A stretch of 14,864 nt of DNA from the NCBI GenBank assembly GCA_023399355.1, contig JAEWQC010000003.1, positions 1-14,864 on the forward strand, given 5' to 3'. Positions 7,388-14,829 of the stretch are shown here, piece after piece. A program made the translations under genes and the position numbers. The DNA is from Bacillota bacterium. GTDB lineage: Bacteria > Bacillota > Clostridia > Acetivibrionales > DTU013. The notes under the pieces were generated by a model, which saw only the letters and a program-made list of their open reading frames with translations, was not told where the DNA came from and searched no databases. Numbering within the stretch: the first letter of the stretch is position 1; the number at the start of each line of letters is the position of its first letter.

Positions 7388-7449
7388 TTCCTTCCCCCAT
7401 CAAAAAACTATTGTGAAATCTGTGCAACATAATAGAACGATTTTTAATA

Positions 7450-7476
7450 TGTGTTTTTATAAAGACTTTTATAAAA
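7450..7476. promoter_or_regulatory. Putative operator in the leader of the ABC operon (shared with the ROK gene region)
   Basis: The 17-base element TGTGTTTTTATAAAGAC (7450-7466) recurs with a single mismatch at 8802-8818 upstream of the ROK gene. Here it is followed by a second TTTTATAAA core (7467-7475, 12 bases on from the first). It lies just downstream of the expected transcription start, a position suited to repression. Assignment to the ROK regulator is inference. Confidence 0.45.
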
Positions 7477-7489
7477 TAGATTTAATTAG

Positions 7490-7517
7490 ATTATAGAGCA
7501 AGCATACATTATGTCAA
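7490..7517 (-). promoter_or_regulatory. Near-perfect sigma-A promoter of the ABC transporter operon
   Basis: On the minus strand, TTGACA (complement of 7512-7517), a 16-base spacer, then TATAAT (complement of 7490-7495). Both hexamers are exact consensus. It sits between the ROK stop codon and the ATPase gene, so the transporter genes can be transcribed separately from the regulator. Confidence 0.8.
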
Positions 7518-7545
7518 CCAATAAAATATGGAAAAGTAAAACCTT

Positions 7546-8673
7546 TTAAATGTTGCCGATAAAGTCCTTGACATGCATAAGGGCTGCCCCCACAGCAGTG
7601 GCTTCGAGCTTGTATCTGCAGACATGCAGATAGGTTCCGTCCTCTTCAAAAGTATTTCTTTTTGATACCAGTCCCCTGATGCGCTCAATATATTCCTCCA
7701 TATAAGCGCCGGCATATCCCCCCAGAATTACTTTGCAGTCGTAGAGCATCCTTAAATTGTTGATTGCAATGGCAAGATAGTACAAATATTCTTCCCAGAT
7801 AGATTTCTGAGGCTCGGTATTCCTTCTCAACAACCTGAAAAATTCGGAAATGTTTCCATTTGTACTGTCAGAAAGTATTTTTGCAGAACAATAAGCGTCT
7901 ACACAACCTTTTTGACCACAGTAACAGGTCCGCCCGTCAGGAATGATCGTCATATGGCCGAATTCTCCGCCACGCTGGTTCTGACCCTGGTAAATATCCT
8001 CTCCGACAATAATTGAACCGCCTACACTGTTATTTAACGAAAGATATGCAACATTCTGTTCCCCATAGCTCCCCCACAGTTCGGCAAAGCCTGCTGCATT
8101 GGCATCATTGCACAATACGCAAGGGTATGGGATGAATTCCGAAAAGCTTTTTACGCTTCCACCTTTAAAATCGATAACCGTAGCATAACTTACCTTCTGT
8201 TTGTCATAAGACAGGATCGCAGGCAGTGCTATCCCGACCCCAAGTATTTTCCCCTTGTCAATACCGGCTTCCGCAATAAAATCGCTTATGATATTGCCCA
8301 AGTCCACAAAATATTGCCTGGTATTCATAAATGGATATTGCTTTCTTACATTTCTGATCACATTACCGCATAAGTCTATCAGGACAATCCCGGCATGATT
8401 ACGCGTAATATCCAGTCCTACGGAATATTTTGCCCTGTCGTTGTAAACGATCGCTTTTGCTTTTCTGCCTCCGGTTGATTCAAACAATCCCGATTCCATA
8501 ACCAGATTATTTTCCGCAAGTTCTTTCAGGTTCTGGGTAACGGTCGGCAGGCTCAGATTCAGCGCAGAAGCCAATTCATGAATCGATATGGGCTCATGCC
8601 TGTACAAATACCTGTAGATGTTGTTCCGGTTGATTTTTTTGACTTCTATGCTGCTTGCTCTGTCAGCCGCCAA
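7546..8673 (-). CDS. ROK-family transcriptional repressor (XylR/NagC-like)
   Basis: A DNA-binding regulator of 375 residues, expected to respond to the transported sugar or polyol. Residues 29-60 form a winged-helix HTH (ISIHELASALNLSLPTVTQN). The ROK domain follows, with the structural zinc site GHM...CYCGQKGC (His240, Cys250, Cys252, Cys257) and the NDANA block (Asn189, Asp190). Two ATP-binding motifs are eroded: GLDITRNHAG replaces the usual G(I/V)DIGGTK, and LNNSVGG (213-219) replaces the GTGxGGG loop. It is therefore likely a pure repressor and not a sugar kinase. The start is a TTG at 8673 with a GGTGA-like ribosome-binding site; no nearby in-frame ATG offers a better start. It lies directly upstream of the transporter operon in the same orientation. 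Xylose, N-acetylglucosamine or other effectors cannot be distinguished. Confidence 0.88.
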   Translation of the reverse strand: MAADRASSIEVKKINRNNIYRYLYRHEPISIHELASALNLSLPTVTQNLKELAENNLVMESGLFESTGGRKAKAIVYNDRAKYSVGLDITRNHAGIVLIDLCGNVIRNVRKQYPFMNTRQYFVDLGNIISDFIAEAGIDKGKILGVGIALPAILSYDKQKVSYATVIDFKGGSVKSFSEFIPYPCVLCNDANAAGFAELWGSYGEQNVAYLSLNNSVGGSIIVGEDIYQGQNQRGGEFGHMTIIPDGRTCYCGQKGCVDAYCSAKILSDSTNGNISEFFRLLRRNTEPQKSIWEEYLYYLAIAINNLRMLYDCKVILGGYAGAYMEEYIERIRGLVSKRNTFEEDGTYLHVCRYKLEATAVGAALMHVKDFIGNI

Positions 8674-8696
8674 GTTTAGTTCACCACTTTCATAAA

Positions 8697-8722
8697 TGAC
8701 TTTACATAATGGCTTTACATAA
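8697..8722. repeat. 13-bp tandem direct repeat in the ROK leader
   Basis: TGACTTTACATAA (8697-8709) is followed at once by TGGCTTTACATAA (8710-8722), 12 of 13 bases identical. It lies between the putative -10 and the TTG start of the ROK gene, so it could be a regulatory site, but no partner is known. Confidence 0.6.
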
Positions 8723-8726
8723 CGTC

Positions 8727-8755
8727 ATTATATTCATCATGATACATGAATACAA
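8727..8755 (-). promoter_or_regulatory. Probable sigma-A promoter of the ROK gene
   Basis: On the minus strand, TTGTAT (complement of 8750-8755), 17 bases, then TATAAT (complement of 8727-8732). The -10 is perfect and the -35 weak. It lies about 53 bases before the TTG start. Confidence 0.5.
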
Positions 8756-8801
8756 TAGATAAATTTACCTTTTACATATTTTAACAGCAAATGCCTTATA
8801 C

Positions 8802-8818
8802 TGTGTTTTTATAAATAC
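8802..8818. promoter_or_regulatory. Second copy of the putative ROK operator
   Basis: TGTGTTTTTATAAATAC matches the element at 7450-7466 at 16 of 17 positions. It lies about 46 bases upstream of the proposed -35 of the ROK gene. It would fit autoregulation, though the distance is larger than for a simple steric block. Confidence 0.45.
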
Positions 8819-8882
8819 CACACCTGAAGCTGCCGTCACGGTTTTAGATACCAGCGGACCTGCATGAGACGGATATAAATTG

Positions 8883-9641
8883 TCATAAATTTTCCGGATG
8901 CCTGACCTGTTTACGGTCAATTCTATTCAGATACGTTACTACGCCTTCCCCTATGGCTGATGAAAGCTGCTCCTGAAATCCTTCCTCCAAGAGCAGCTTC
9001 CGTTCTTCCGCGCTAGATATGAAAGCAGTTTCGGCTATGACACCCGGTATTTCAGAATACTTCAGAATGAAGTATTCACCCTTTTGCGGCTCATGTACCG
9101 TTCTCTTCCTGCCGTTCACAAGCATATTATTCAACGAGTGTTGGATGGTATACGCCAATTCGCTGCTTTGCGAATAATTGTCACTGTAAAATACAATGGA
9201 GCCATCTGTTGCGGGCCTGTTAAAATTGCAATTGACATGGATACTAATAAATAACTGCGCATTACTGTTGTTAATAATATCTGTACGTGCCTGCAGATCC
9301 CTCTGGTGCCTGCTTGCAGCCATATCACCCAAGCCGTCCAGCGATACGTCCTTCTCCCTTGTCATAACGACTTTGTATGATTTTTGCTCAAGGATGTTTT
9401 TAAGTTTTTGAGCCAGGGCAAGATTAACCTCCTTCTCCAATATTCCATCCTTATTCGTTCCTCCGTCAACTCCGCCATGGCCGGGGTCGATGACGATGAT
9501 CCCGCTCTTCGGATCAATAAACAGGGTCGTTGGCGAACTTATATAAAATATGGATATGGAAACCAGGATAACTATTATTGCCGCTGCAGTTATCATATAA
9601 ATAGAGCTTTTTTTTAGAACTACTACTTGTATCTTTCTCAT
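8883..9641 (-). CDS. cwlD: Spore cortex N-acetylmuramoyl-L-alanine amidase CwlD
   Basis: Cleaves the peptide side chain from muramic acid during spore cortex synthesis, the step before PdaA-type deacetylation and muramic-delta-lactam formation. Cortex-lytic enzymes need the lactam at germination. The 252-residue protein has one N-terminal membrane anchor (about residues 12-34) and an Amidase_3 domain with the zinc and catalytic residues in place: DPGHGG (His55), Glu69 in ILEKE, SIHVN (His135) and the catalytic glutamate in IAETAF (Glu204). Its short length, single anchor and lack of SH3 or SPOR repeats fit CwlD. A TTG nine bases upstream (9650) is also possible, but the AGGA site is well spaced for the ATG at 9641. 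It is divergent from the germinant-receptor operon, a sensible spore-function pairing. Confidence 0.85.
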   Translation of the reverse strand: MRKIQVVVLKKSSIYMITAAAIIVILVSISIFYISSPTTLFIDPKSGIIVIDPGHGGVDGGTNKDGILEKEVNLALAQKLKNILEQKSYKVVMTREKDVSLDGLGDMAASRHQRDLQARTDIINNSNAQLFISIHVNCNFNRPATDGSIVFYSDNYSQSSELAYTIQHSLNNMLVNGRKRTVHEPQKGEYFILKYSEIPGVIAETAFISSAEERKLLLEEGFQEQLSSAIGEGVVTYLNRIDRKQVRHPENL

Positions 9642-9642
9642 T

Positions 9643-9670
9643 GCATACAATTCCTGTTATTTTTATATTA
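9643..9670 (+). promoter_or_regulatory. Weak candidate sigma-G promoter for the germination operon
   Basis: GCATA (9643-9647) fits the forespore sigma-G -35 pattern, and TATATTA (9664-9670) differs from the usual -10 in its first base. The 16-base spacer is slightly short. Germinant-receptor operons are normally sigma-G dependent, which is why it was considered. Confidence 0.25.
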
Positions 9671-9737
9671 TTTATATTCACCTCTGAATCATCGTATGTA
9701 CAATGACATTTTCGCAGATATTAACAAGGGTGATATT

Positions 9738-11348
9738 ATGTTCAAACGGACTTCAAAAAAAAGAGCGGAAACCGATACGAACGAGAAAAACGCCAAAAAC
9801 AGGGAGTATGATCAGTCTCAAGATACGGGAAGCGATAAGAAGGACCGGCCCGGACAGAGTAAACTGGCTGAATCCATTGAAAGCAACATTGCATTGTTCA
9901 AAAGCATTTTCAGTAATGATGAGACATTGATTATAAGGGAATTCAGCAATAAATGGCTGAAGGCCGCCCACTGCTGCATCATATACATGGAAGGAATGGT
10001 CAATGCCCATGTACTAAATGAGAGTATTATCCTGCCGATCCTAAGGAACGACCTGTCTCAGAAGATTTTAAGCAGCAACCTGCTGGAGGAATTGCGTAAA
10101 AAGGTAATAGCCGTCCACAGTGTTACTGAAGAAAGTGATATTGACAAAATTATTAATTCAGTCCTGTATGGAGATACGATATTATTTGTGGAAGGATTCG
10201 ATAAAGCACTGATCATCCACTCAAAAGGCTGGCAGACAAGAGCAATCATTGAACCGGAGGCTGAGAAGATTATTCGCGGTCCGAGAGAGGGCTTTAACGA
10301 ATCCATCATGGTAAATATCTCTCTGATCCGCCGAAAGATCAAGAACATCGATTTGAAGTTCCAATTCAAGGATATCGGCACCAGAACGAACACCAAAACC
10401 TGCATCTGCTATATTGAAGGCATCGTATCCCGAAACATTTTAGACACATTGATAAAACGTTTGGATGAGATTGATATAGACGGTATTCTCGATTCCGGAT
10501 ATATTCAGGAGTTGATCAGGGACGCTCCTTTTTCTCCCTTTGAAACAGTCGGTTACTCGGAACGTCCTGACGTCATTGCTGCAAAGCTACTGGAGGGCCG
10601 GGTTGCAATTATTGTCGACGGAAGTCCCGTCGTTTTGACAGTTCCATACGTAATGGCAGAAAACACACAATCGAATGAAGATTACTACAACAATTACATT
10701 TTTGGCTCCATCAACCGGCTGATGCGTTCAGGAAGTGCATTACTGGCTATAAGTGTTCCCGCTGTCTACACCTCTCTGGTCACATACCATCAGGAGATGC
10801 TTCCCACTGCCCTCCTGCTAAACATTTCATCTGCCAGAAAAGGGGTTCCGATCCCCACTGTGGTATCCATGTTTCTTATGCTGCTCATTTTTGATATATT
10901 GAGAGAAGCCGGAACAAGAATGCCCACTCCGATCGGGCAGGCAGTAAATATCGTCGGAACGCTGATACTTGGCCAGGCAGCCGTCGAGGCAAAGCTTGTA
11001 AGTGCTCCTATCATAATTATGACCGCTTTGACCGGCATTCTTACATTGATGAATGTAAAACTGATCTATGCAACTATCGTACTCAGGTTCATTCTTTTGT
11101 CACTATCTTCCGTGCTTGGAATATACGGGTATTTGATGGGGATGTTGGTCCTCAATATGTATTTGATGAGCATGCGCTCCTTTGGCGTACCATATATGCT
11201 GAACAGCACCTCCGTAAAGGACCACAACGGCCAGGATGCCTGGGTCCGTGCGCCATGGTGGGAAATGACGCTGCGTCCGAAAATAATCGCAGGCAGGAAT
11301 CTGATAAGGCAGAAGAGCAAAAAGGCAGGTGTGCCGCAGCGAAAATGA
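9738..11348 (+). CDS. gerA: Spore germinant receptor A subunit (GerA family)
   Basis: A subunit of an inner-spore-membrane receptor that senses nutrients and starts germination. From the ATG at 9738 it has 536 residues. The first 55 or so are highly charged and hydrophilic. A two-lobed soluble domain follows (HCCIIYMEGMVN and TKTCICYIEGIVS are its internal echoes), then a membrane domain of several helices from about residue 340 with the family core PTALLLNISSARKGVPIPT, REAGTRMPTPIGQAVNIVG and LILGQAAVEAKLVSAP. The reading frame stays open upstream to 9627, but that would overlap the divergent cwlD start; AAGGGTG before 9738 supports this start. The basic C-terminal tail overlaps the next gene by four bases. 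Family membership is clear, but the specific receptor name (GerA, GerK and so on) and the germinant are not. Confidence 0.9.
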   Translation: MFKRTSKKRAETDTNEKNAKNREYDQSQDTGSDKKDRPGQSKLAESIESNIALFKSIFSNDETLIIREFSNKWLKAAHCCIIYMEGMVNAHVLNESIILPILRNDLSQKILSSNLLEELRKKVIAVHSVTEESDIDKIINSVLYGDTILFVEGFDKALIIHSKGWQTRAIIEPEAEKIIRGPREGFNESIMVNISLIRRKIKNIDLKFQFKDIGTRTNTKTCICYIEGIVSRNILDTLIKRLDEIDIDGILDSGYIQELIRDAPFSPFETVGYSERPDVIAAKLLEGRVAIIVDGSPVVLTVPYVMAENTQSNEDYYNNYIFGSINRLMRSGSALLAISVPAVYTSLVTYHQEMLPTALLLNISSARKGVPIPTVVSMFLMLLIFDILREAGTRMPTPIGQAVNIVGTLILGQAAVEAKLVSAPIIIMTALTGILTLMNVKLIYATIVLRFILLSLSSVLGIYGYLMGMLVLNMYLMSMRSFGVPYMLNSTSVKDHNGQDAWVRAPWWEMTLRPKIIAGRNLIRQKSKKAGVPQRK

Positions 11349-12499
11349 AAAGGGCTAAGCACAGTGGGGCAATGATATTGATCATTTGGTCAATACTATT
11401 CCAGACCGGCTGCTGGAATTACAGAGAAGTCGATGAGGTGGCGATTGTTGCGGGAGTGGCAGTGGATAAAGGCACTGCAGAAAAATATAAAGTGACGGTA
11501 GAAATAATGCACATCCATGGGGGCAGAGAACCCCAGGTTCTTTCCCAGCTGGTTTCAGCAGAAGGAAAATCGATATTCGATGCAGCAAGGAATATTATAT
11601 CAGAGTCCGGGCAAAGACTTTACTGGAGCCATGCGAAGGAAATAATCATCAGTCAGGATGTTGCCAGGAAAGGGGCTGCTAAAATAATTGACTGGTACAA
11701 CAGGGATTCCGAAACCAGATCGACTGTTAACATTTTTGTCTCGGGAAGAGAGACTGCCAGTGAGATATTCAGTGCTGTCAGTGTTACAGAGGATATAAAG
11801 TCCTTGGAAATACAGAAAATCATGCAGAACGAAAAGAGTCTTTCAAAAGCTCCAGAAACAGAGATATGGAAATTCACCAACGATATTGAAGACGAGGGCA
11901 TTGAACCAATCACTCCGGTAATTTCCTGCAACTCAAAAGGCGGGAATAAAAATATTAAAATAGAGGGCTCGGCTATATTCAGAAATGATGAATTCATTGG
12001 CATAATCGACGGTGAAGAGACTAAGAATATGCTGTTCATAAAGAATAAACTCAAAGGAGGTACCCTTACGCAGATTGAGACTGGCAAGGATGGAGATTGC
12101 ACCGTAACGCTCGAGATATTCAATAATGCCACCAAAGTCGAGCCTGTTGTAAAGAACGGCAAAATTGAAATGAATATAAAAACAGAAACGGTAGTTGGTA
12201 TAGACGAAATTGAGGGAAGTGAAAACTTCATTGAAGAAGAAGGAAGAAAAAAGCTGGAGGCTGATACGGAAAAAATGCTGAAGGACAAACTGGAAAAAAC
12301 CATTAAAAAGGTTCAGTCGGAATATGGGTTGGACATTTTCGGGTTCGGGGCAAAGATCAGGCAGGATAAGCCAGACCTTTGGGATGCTGTGGGCAATAAC
12401 TGGGATGAGACGTTTACCAGCCTGAAAGTAAACGTGAGTGCAAAGATTCACATTAAGAACAGTGCGATGATGTCCAAAACAATGGAAGCAGGTAAATGA
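11345..12499 (+). CDS. gerC: Spore germinant receptor C subunit, Ger(x)C lipoprotein
   Basis: The lipid-anchored C subunit of the receptor. Starting at the ATG that overlaps the A-subunit stop (ATGA, four bases shared), it has 384 residues. The signal peptide MKRAKHSGAM...ILFQTGC places the lipidated cysteine at Cys23. Gln at the -3 position of the lipobox is unusual, but the following W-N-Y-R-E-V-D-E is the hallmark start of mature GerC proteins. Then come AIVAGVAVDK, the Ger(x)C N-terminal domain with SGQRLYWSHAKEIIIS, and a C-terminal domain ending in a lysine/glutamate-rich helix (EEEGRKKLEADTEKMLKDKL) and SEYGLDIFGFG. Translational overlap shows co-expression with the A subunit. An in-frame start at 11255 exists but would add 30 hydrophilic residues ahead of the signal peptide, so it is rejected. 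Confidence 0.9.
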   Translation: MKRAKHSGAMILIIWSILFQTGCWNYREVDEVAIVAGVAVDKGTAEKYKVTVEIMHIHGGREPQVLSQLVSAEGKSIFDAARNIISESGQRLYWSHAKEIIISQDVARKGAAKIIDWYNRDSETRSTVNIFVSGRETASEIFSAVSVTEDIKSLEIQKIMQNEKSLSKAPETEIWKFTNDIEDEGIEPITPVISCNSKGGNKNIKIEGSAIFRNDEFIGIIDGEETKNMLFIKNKLKGGTLTQIETGKDGDCTVTLEIFNNATKVEPVVKNGKIEMNIKTETVVGIDEIEGSENFIEEEGRKKLEADTEKMLKDKLEKTIKKVQSEYGLDIFGFGAKIRQDKPDLWDAVGNNWDETFTSLKVNVSAKIHIKNSAMMSKTMEAGK

Positions 12500-12502
12500 G
12501 AG

Positions 12503-12712
12503 ATGTTTCTACTGGTGATTGCAGCATATGCATTATTGATTATTTACGAATTCATACCGCTTTATAAGCAGAAACTGTGGCACGATTTTACCGTAAACGC
12601 CGCATTGGGCCTGTTCTCATTTACAACCGCCCTGTTGCTTAGCTTCAGTGTGAAGATACCAAGTCCGGCAGTTCCGATAAAGGATTTTATCTTCTCAATT
12701 TTGGGAAAGTAG
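12503..12712 (+). CDS. Small two-helix membrane protein, candidate germinant receptor D subunit
   Basis: A 69-residue protein with two hydrophobic segments (about residues 1-18 and 31-50) joined by a short loop (EFIPLYKQKLWHDFTVN). A proline-rich segment and a short C-terminal end follow (IPSPAVPIKDFIFSIL). Size and topology match the small D proteins of about 65-80 residues encoded in or beside germinant-receptor operons of Bacillus, which modulate receptor output. I did not recognise a sequence signature, so the assignment rests on topology and position. It begins three bases after the C-subunit stop codon and ends seven bases before the B-subunit start, with the next gene's ribosome-binding site overlapping its TAG. 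It is therefore clearly part of the operon. Confidence 0.7.
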   Translation: MFLLVIAAYALLIIYEFIPLYKQKLWHDFTVNAALGLFSFTTALLLSFSVKIPSPAVPIKDFIFSILGK

Positions 12713-12719
12713 GAAGAGT

Positions 12720-13808
12720 ATGAAAAAGGAACAAATCACAGACAAAGAGGGAATATGTATTTTGGTTTTATTTCTGACAGGGAATACTCTGGTTATTGGA
12801 ATCGCCACTGTTGCCAGGAACAATACCTGGCTGGCAGGAATCGCAGGCATATTGATGTCCTTACCAACACTTGCCGTTTATGCAAGAATCCTGTCCATTT
12901 TTCCAGGGAAGGATTTATTTGAGATCTTGGAAATGTCCGTCGGCAAAATAGCAGGCAAAATTATCGCTCTGATTTACATATGGTACTCCTTTCACCTGGG
13001 TGCAATAGTTCTAAGAAATTTCGGCGAATTTATCAATACAGTGACCATGCCGGAAACTCCGATCATTGTTCCCATGTTCATGCTGGGTCTGATATGCATT
13101 ATAAGCGTCAGACTGGGTATCGAAGTAATCGGCAGAGCCTGTACATACTTTCTGCCGGTGATATTGCTGGTTATCGCCGGTGCTGTCGTTCTGGGATTGG
13201 GAGACTGGAACCTGGATTATTTGAAGCCTGTTATGTACCATTCATTTGGAGCTGTAATGAAGGGAGGATTTTCTGCCTTTTCTTTTCCATTTACAGAATC
13301 CGTACTTCTCATGGGTGTCTTCCATACTTTAAAAGCCAAGAAATCGCCCTATAAAGTTTACTTTTTTGGGGCTCTGTTTGCCGGAGCTATCATAGTCCTT
13401 TTGACAATAAGAAACATTGCCGTACTGGGGAATATGCTATGCATGTACTACTTCCCGTCGTATATCGCAGTCGGCCGGATCAGCATCGGGGATTTTTTGC
13501 AGAGATTCGAAGGAACCGTTGCAATAGTAATGCTAGTAGGTGTTTTCATTAAAAGCTCGGTTTGTCTGTTCGTCGCAAGCAAGGGATTAGCCAGAATGTT
13601 CAATCTTATCGACTACAAGTCCATTGTAATACAGCTGGGATTGCTGATGATATTCTTTTCGTCTATTGTATACGACAACATCATGGAGATGAAGTACTGG
13701 GCATTCAAAGTATATCAATACTACGCTTTTCCGATGGAGGTGATACTGCCGCTTGCTATCTGGGTATTTGCAGAAGTGAGGTCCAGGAATATCAGTGCAG
13801 TAAATTGA
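12720..13808 (+). CDS. gerB: Spore germinant receptor B subunit (GerB family, amino-acid permease-like)
   Basis: An integral membrane subunit of the receptor, related to the amino acid/polyamine/organocation transporters and thought to form the ligand-binding and possibly ion-conducting part. The 362 residues show about ten hydrophobic segments, beginning with KEGICILVLFLTGNTLVIGI. Family-typical stretches are NTWLAGIAGILMSLPTLAVYARI, GKDLFEILEMSVGKIAGKII, and the proline-containing YYAFPMEVILPLAIWV near the end. The ATG at 12720 has AGGAAGAG close upstream. The gene order A-C-small protein-B places it last. Its final 17 bases overlap the end of the opposing cheB gene, leaving no room for a terminator between the two. 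Confidence 0.88.
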   Translation: MKKEQITDKEGICILVLFLTGNTLVIGIATVARNNTWLAGIAGILMSLPTLAVYARILSIFPGKDLFEILEMSVGKIAGKIIALIYIWYSFHLGAIVLRNFGEFINTVTMPETPIIVPMFMLGLICIISVRLGIEVIGRACTYFLPVILLVIAGAVVLGLGDWNLDYLKPVMYHSFGAVMKGGFSAFSFPFTESVLLMGVFHTLKAKKSPYKVYFFGALFAGAIIVLLTIRNIAVLGNMLCMYYFPSYIAVGRISIGDFLQRFEGTVAIVMLVGVFIKSSVCLFVASKGLARMFNLIDYKSIVIQLGLLMIFFSSIVYDNIMEMKYWAFKVYQYYAFPMEVILPLAIWVFAEVRSRNISAVN

Positions 13809-14829
13809 ATAATGCTTCTGGAATTGCATCCAACGGAAGGATCTCTTTAGCAGCACCGATTTGAACGGCCTCCTTGGGCATACCGTAGACGACGCAGCTC
13901 TTTTCATCCTGTGCGATTGTAAAGGCTCCTGCATTCTTCATTTCCAGAAGTCCTTCCGCTCCATCCCTGCCCATTCCTGTCAACAGAATGCCAATCGAAT
14001 TGGAAGCTGCATATCTTGCAACTGACTTGAACATGACTTCCACGGAAGGTCTCTGATGAAAAACCAGAGGTCCTTCCTTTATTTCTACATAATAGGAGGC
14101 TCCGCTTCTTTTTAGAACCATATGCAGATTACCAGGTGCAATCAATACTTTCCCTGGCGAAAGCAACTCCCCGTCAACCGCTTCCTTCACATACAGCTCG
14201 CAAAGGCTATCCAGCCTCTCGGCAAAAGAGCGGGTGAAATATTGCGGCATATGCTGCACGATTATGATCGGCGGCATGTTTGCCGGAAGACGTACGAGGA
14301 TTTCCTTTATGGCTTCGGTACCACCGGTGGACGCTCCGATTGCAATGATTTTATTCGTAGTTTTCAACATGGCTCGATTTGATGCGGGAATTGCGAGGGT
14401 TTCCTTCCTGGGCGGCTCAATGGATCTGTGCCTCATCCCATGAACCGCTTTGATCCGGTCAGCCAGCTGAATGCTCATATCCCTCACCGAATAGGATGTT
14501 CCGGGCTTTGCCAGCACATCTGCCGCGCCGAGTTCCAGGGCACGCAAGGCTACTTCCCCTCCGCTTTTTGCCAGTGAGCTTAGTATGATAACGGGCATGG
14601 GACGAAACTTCATAATCTTCTCAAGAAATGTCAAGCCGTCCATCCTGGGCATTTCTACATCCAATATCAGCACATCCGGTTTTAACTGGAGGATTTTATC
14701 TCTTGCAATGTATGGATCGGGAGCTGTACCGATTACTTCTATTTCAGAATCGGAAGACAGTTCATCGGTCAGCAGCTTTCGGACCAGTGCGGAATCATCT
14801 ACGATCAGGATCTTGATCCTGCTTCTCAT
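13792..14829 (-). CDS. cheB: Chemotaxis methylesterase/deamidase CheB
   Basis: Removes methyl groups from, and deamidates, chemoreceptor glutamates/glutamines; activated by phosphate from CheA. With the ATG at 14829 it has 345 residues. The receiver domain (about 1-120) has the acid pair Asp11/Asp12, phospho-acceptor Asp57 in LILDVEMPRMDG, and Lys108. The methylesterase domain (about 155-345) has the catalytic triad Ser167 (GASTGG), His193 (VQHMP) and Asp289 (GMGRDG). All key residues are intact, so the enzyme should be active. A GTG at 14847 would add six residues, but a purine-rich site abuts it too closely and CheB proteins normally begin only a few residues before the first strand. It is convergent with gerB with a 17-bp overlap. 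Its usual neighbour cheA is about 13 kb away. Confidence 0.92.
   Translation of the reverse strand: MRSRIKILIVDDSALVRKLLTDELSSDSEIEVIGTAPDPYIARDKILQLKPDVLILDVEMPRMDGLTFLEKIMKFRPMPVIILSSLAKSGGEVALRALELGAADVLAKPGTSYSVRDMSIQLADRIKAVHGMRHRSIEPPRKETLAIPASNRAMLKTTNKIIAIGASTGGTEAIKEILVRLPANMPPIIIVQHMPQYFTRSFAERLDSLCELYVKEAVDGELLSPGKVLIAPGNLHMVLKRSGASYYVEIKEGPLVFHQRPSVEVMFKSVARYAASNSIGILLTGMGRDGAEGLLEMKNAGAFTIAQDEKSCVVYGMPKEAVQIGAAKEILPLDAIPEALFNLLH

Noticed and set aside
7411..7430. Possible catabolite-control (cre) site, TGAAATCTGTGCAA, before the ATPase gene
   Set aside because: It misses the central CG and the right-hand CA of the cre consensus.
7546..8673. Reading the ROK protein as a glucokinase or fructokinase
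   Set aside because: It has an N-terminal HTH and lacks the ATP-binding loop motifs.
9706..9735. sigma-G-like pair GTATG and GATATTA just before gerA
   Set aside because: The transcription start would fall on the ribosome-binding site, leaving almost no leader.
11653..12303. 216-codon serine/phenylalanine-rich open frame on the minus strand
   Set aside because: It is the complement of the GerC coding sequence; its composition reflects antisense lysine/glutamate codons, and no ribosome-binding site was seen.
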